Source: UBA1731 sp045595285 | GTDB taxonomy: Bacteria > Verrucomicrobiota > Kiritimatiellia > RFP12 > UBA1067 | Reading direction: 5' to 3' | Assembly: GCA_045595285.1 (NCBI GenBank) | Contig: JAZOAC010000135.1 | Location: 26,546-90,545 of the forward strand | DNA: 64,000 bases | Part shown: one piece after another, positions 62,377 through 64,000 of the stretch | Numbering within the stretch: position 1 is the stretch's first letter | Layout of the letters: each line of letters opens with the position of its first letter | Translations under genes and position numbers: made by a program | The notes under the pieces: model-generated | What the model was told of the DNA's origin: nothing | Databases searched by the model: none | The model's input: the letters and a program-made list of their open reading frames with translations, nothing else

Positions 62377-63327
62377 TCATCTTTTAGGCTCTAGATTCGT
62401 GTCGTTTGGGGTTGGGTTGAAAACATAAGATAACCGTAGTAATGCAACTCCACGTTTACTAGGACCTATTGCAAACTTTCTTATGCATCCATAGTTTGCG
62501 GACTTAATCTGCCCATCCTCATTGATTACACTTCTGGTACGAGTTACCAATGACTTTCCTTTTGGGAATAGCATTTTTGTCGTATGCGGATCTCCATTGC
62601 GATCAACAATATGAACATTTTTCTCTGTGAAAGAGGAATTATGACAGGCTTCGTATACATATGGAAAACTACTTTCCAACATATTTCCAACATAATATCC
62701 TCCGGTTCCTTTATTTGCAAAACGGATTTCTGCATTACAATACCTACTTTCCCATGCCGGCAATCCATCCCATTCTACCCTAACTTCAAAATCTGTTCTA
62801 CTTCCATTACCTAATGGAGAAGTGAAGTCCATTTTTTCCATATCAATCCCCAACCACACATTTGTTTGAGCAATATCAATAAGTTTATCAAATACAACAA
62901 GACTTGCTGGACTCATGATTCGTCGCAATATAATATCTTCTTTTTTTCCAAATGGCATCCATTTGCCATTTCTCACATCATGCTCCGTACCCATTTCTGC
63001 AAAACACATCTTTCGTGTACTAATATAGTGCCCTGACTTAGTCACTGTAATAACCAGCTCATCTCCACATGTTTTACCTTCTACAGTAAACATACCATTT
63101 GTATCAGTCATCCCTCTAATATAATATCCTTTAGGATGAAAGTTCATACCCATGAAGACACTTATTGAGGCATTTGAAACATTTCGTCCACAATCATCTA
63201 CAACATGCACCTGTATTTTTGCCATTGCCCCAAATTTTCTGGCATTGTGATAAGCTGAGTCTTTATTGAATGCAAAAGCTGAAACAGCTGACACCATCAG
63301 CAACGATACCACGAATCGTTTTTTCAC
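62377..63327 (-). CDS. Secreted protein with CarboxypepD_reg-like domain, cassette copy 2
   Basis: 316 residues with a signal peptide (MKKRFVVSLLMVSAVSAFAF). Residues 38-90 (IQVHVVDDCGRNVSNASISVF, GMTDTNGMFTVEGKTCGDELVITVTKSGHY) look like a carboxypeptidase-regulatory/Ig-like beta domain. The rest (FEVRVEWDGLPAWESRYCN and onward) has no family that I recognise. The start is GTG and overlaps the hydrolase stop as GTGA, so the two are translationally coupled. A decayed relative stands in the same position at 57489-58100. If the hydrolase is a lipase-type toxin, a secreted partner made with it could be the periplasmic immunity protein, as in Tle-Tli pairs; this is an inference. Confidence 0.6.
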   Translation of the reverse strand: MKKRFVVSLLMVSAVSAFAFNKDSAYHNARKFGAMAKIQVHVVDDCGRNVSNASISVFMGMNFHPKGYYIRGMTDTNGMFTVEGKTCGDELVITVTKSGHYISTRKMCFAEMGTEHDVRNGKWMPFGKKEDIILRRIMSPASLVVFDKLIDIAQTNVWLGIDMEKMDFTSPLGNGSRTDFEVRVEWDGLPAWESRYCNAEIRFANKGTGGYYVGNMLESSFPYVYEACHNSSFTEKNVHIVDRNGDPHTTKMLFPKGKSLVTRTRSVINEDGQIKSANYGCIRKFAIGPSKRGVALLRLSYVFNPTPNDTNLEPKR

Positions 63328-64000
63328 CGTAAACCACCTTTCTCTATTGCTCTTTCATAAAATTTAAACGTAAAGAAATAAGATACATCCTTAATATCCG
63401 AATGAAGCCAACGGCTAGGATATGTTGACCTTGTTGGCCAACCATTAGGAATATTGAAATTCATTAAATCAAGGTTGAAATTATTCTCTTGGTCAAGTAT
63501 GTCTGTAAGATCTGCGACACCCGTCGCTGGCGTCAACGCCGGAATCCCAAGCCCCAGTTGCGCACCTCTGACAAGCAAGGAGATGTTCGTTGAATTCATA
63601 CTTGACGGATAGCAATAAAAGACTGTATTTGTCTTGAAATCGTCATCACTCATGCTCAAAGCCTGTTCGACTGAAATTTTGTTGACTCCAAGCCAATTTT
63701 CTTCAATATTCCATCCAGACCAATCGGTTGCGCCCAATCCAACGCCAAGCCCTCGTCCTTTGAATAGTTCCTGCTTATGCCAAGCATGATGAGCAAAAGA
63801 ATCGGTAACGCCAGTAAGCGCACCTACATCATTATCTACAGCCAATTCCAACACTTCATCACCTGTCGAATAAAAATTGACAGCAACAGGCAAAGCCTTA
63901 GTAAACCTACCTGGCCAACCAAGATACTTCCTGTCATCGTTAAGGTCATTGCTGAAAAGCCTATGCCAGCTCGAAGCCCATGAATTTGTCGGATAATCAA
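63324..64000 (-). CDS. Alpha/beta hydrolase, cassette copy 2, C-terminal part (cut by window edge)
   Basis: At least 225 residues; the gene runs off the right edge. From the edge it reads NSWASSWHRLFSNDLNDD then LGWPGRFTKALPVAVNFYS, matching copy 1 (NWSKLFPANDF, LSWRGRFAGIANAVNCYS). KGRGLGVGLGATDWSGWNIEEN is common to both. The tail after VEQAL (SMSDDDFKTNTVFYCYPSS to FYERAIEKGGLR) is complete here and deleted in copy 1. The nucleophile region lies outside the window, so hydrolase identity is by homology to copy 1. There is no start codon inside the window that should be trusted. Confidence 0.65.
   Translation of the reverse strand, partial: DYPTNSWASSWHRLFSNDLNDDRKYLGWPGRFTKALPVAVNFYSTGDEVLELAVDNDVGALTGVTDSFAHHAWHKQELFKGRGLGVGLGATDWSGWNIEENWLGVNKISVEQALSMSDDDFKTNTVFYCYPSSMNSTNISLLVRGAQLGLGIPALTPATGVADLTDILDQENNFNLDLMNFNIPNGWPTRSTYPSRWLHSDIKDVSYFFTFKFYERAIEKGGLR
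63660..63773. repeat. Repeat copy 2 (about 93% identical to 58147-58260)
   Basis: 114 bases within the hydrolase; pairs with the copy at 58147 in the same orientation, about 5.5 kb apart. Confidence 0.9.

Noticed and set aside
1..64000. CRISPR arrays, tRNA and rRNA genes, transposases
   Set aside because: No regularly spaced repeats, no clover-leaf or rRNA signature and no transposase motifs were seen on reading; a covariance-model scan would be needed to exclude a tRNA fully.

Overview
The window reads as a chromosomal stretch of a Gram-negative, saccharolytic anaerobe of the PVC group, most likely Verrucomicrobiota/Kiritimatiellota (a gut- or sediment-type relative). This placement is an inference from gene content: lipid A and LPS-transport genes (lpxA, lpxB, an LptF/LptG permease), Tat-type signals on many secreted enzymes, large secreted beta-helix proteins of the autotransporter-repeat type, and many glycoside hydrolases without SusC/SusD. 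Every gene I can support, about 45, lies on the minus strand, so transcription runs from high to low coordinates. I saw no tRNA, rRNA, insertion sequence or CRISPR array.

Region 1 (1-24.5 kb) holds the start of mutS, an alpha-L-rhamnosidase with its own promoter, and a run of about 16 tightly packed genes (24444 down to 3511) that looks like one catabolic operon. It encodes a tannase-like esterase, four paralogues of a GH20-like secreted family, two large beta-helix surface proteins, a GH16 and a GH109 enzyme, two Tat-exported metallophosphoesterases, a sodium/solute symporter, and an intracellular sugar-acid branch (DgoD dehydratase, KdgK kinase, Eda aldolase). The likely logic is outside depolymerisation, import by the symporter, then cleavage of a phosphorylated 2-keto-3-deoxy acid to pyruvate and glyceraldehyde 3-phosphate.

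Region 2 (24.6-47.3 kb) mixes an AraC regulator plus a GH2 beta-galactosidase with envelope and housekeeping genes: a TolB-like protein, lpxA, an LptF/G permease, two ABC ATPases with a MacA-like adaptor and TolC-like channel, a Nudix hydrolase, lpxB, a RicT/PSP1 protein, birA, a GDSL esterase, a FabH-like synthase beside a DUF3261-like lipoprotein, a seven-haem membrane cytochrome, holB, tmk and lysS.

Region 3 (47.3-55.1 kb) returns to polysaccharide use: a GH28-acetylesterase fusion, a large GH71-like lipoprotein and a third, frame-disrupted beta-helix protein.

Region 4 (55.2-64 kb) is an accessory, partly decayed zone: a broken glycosyltransferase, a HipA-like kinase with its own C-terminal helix-turn-helix, two related cassettes of an alpha/beta hydrolase (with Rhs-like remnants) followed by a secreted protein, and between them a restriction-modification-like pair (EcoRI-type adenine methyltransferase and DUF262-HNH protein). 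The methyltransferase has a leader of about 330 bases containing a very large nested hairpin, the strongest candidate here for an undescribed structured RNA. Several genes in this half and one in region 1 carry single-base shifts at homopolymers, which may be phase variation, decay or assembly error.
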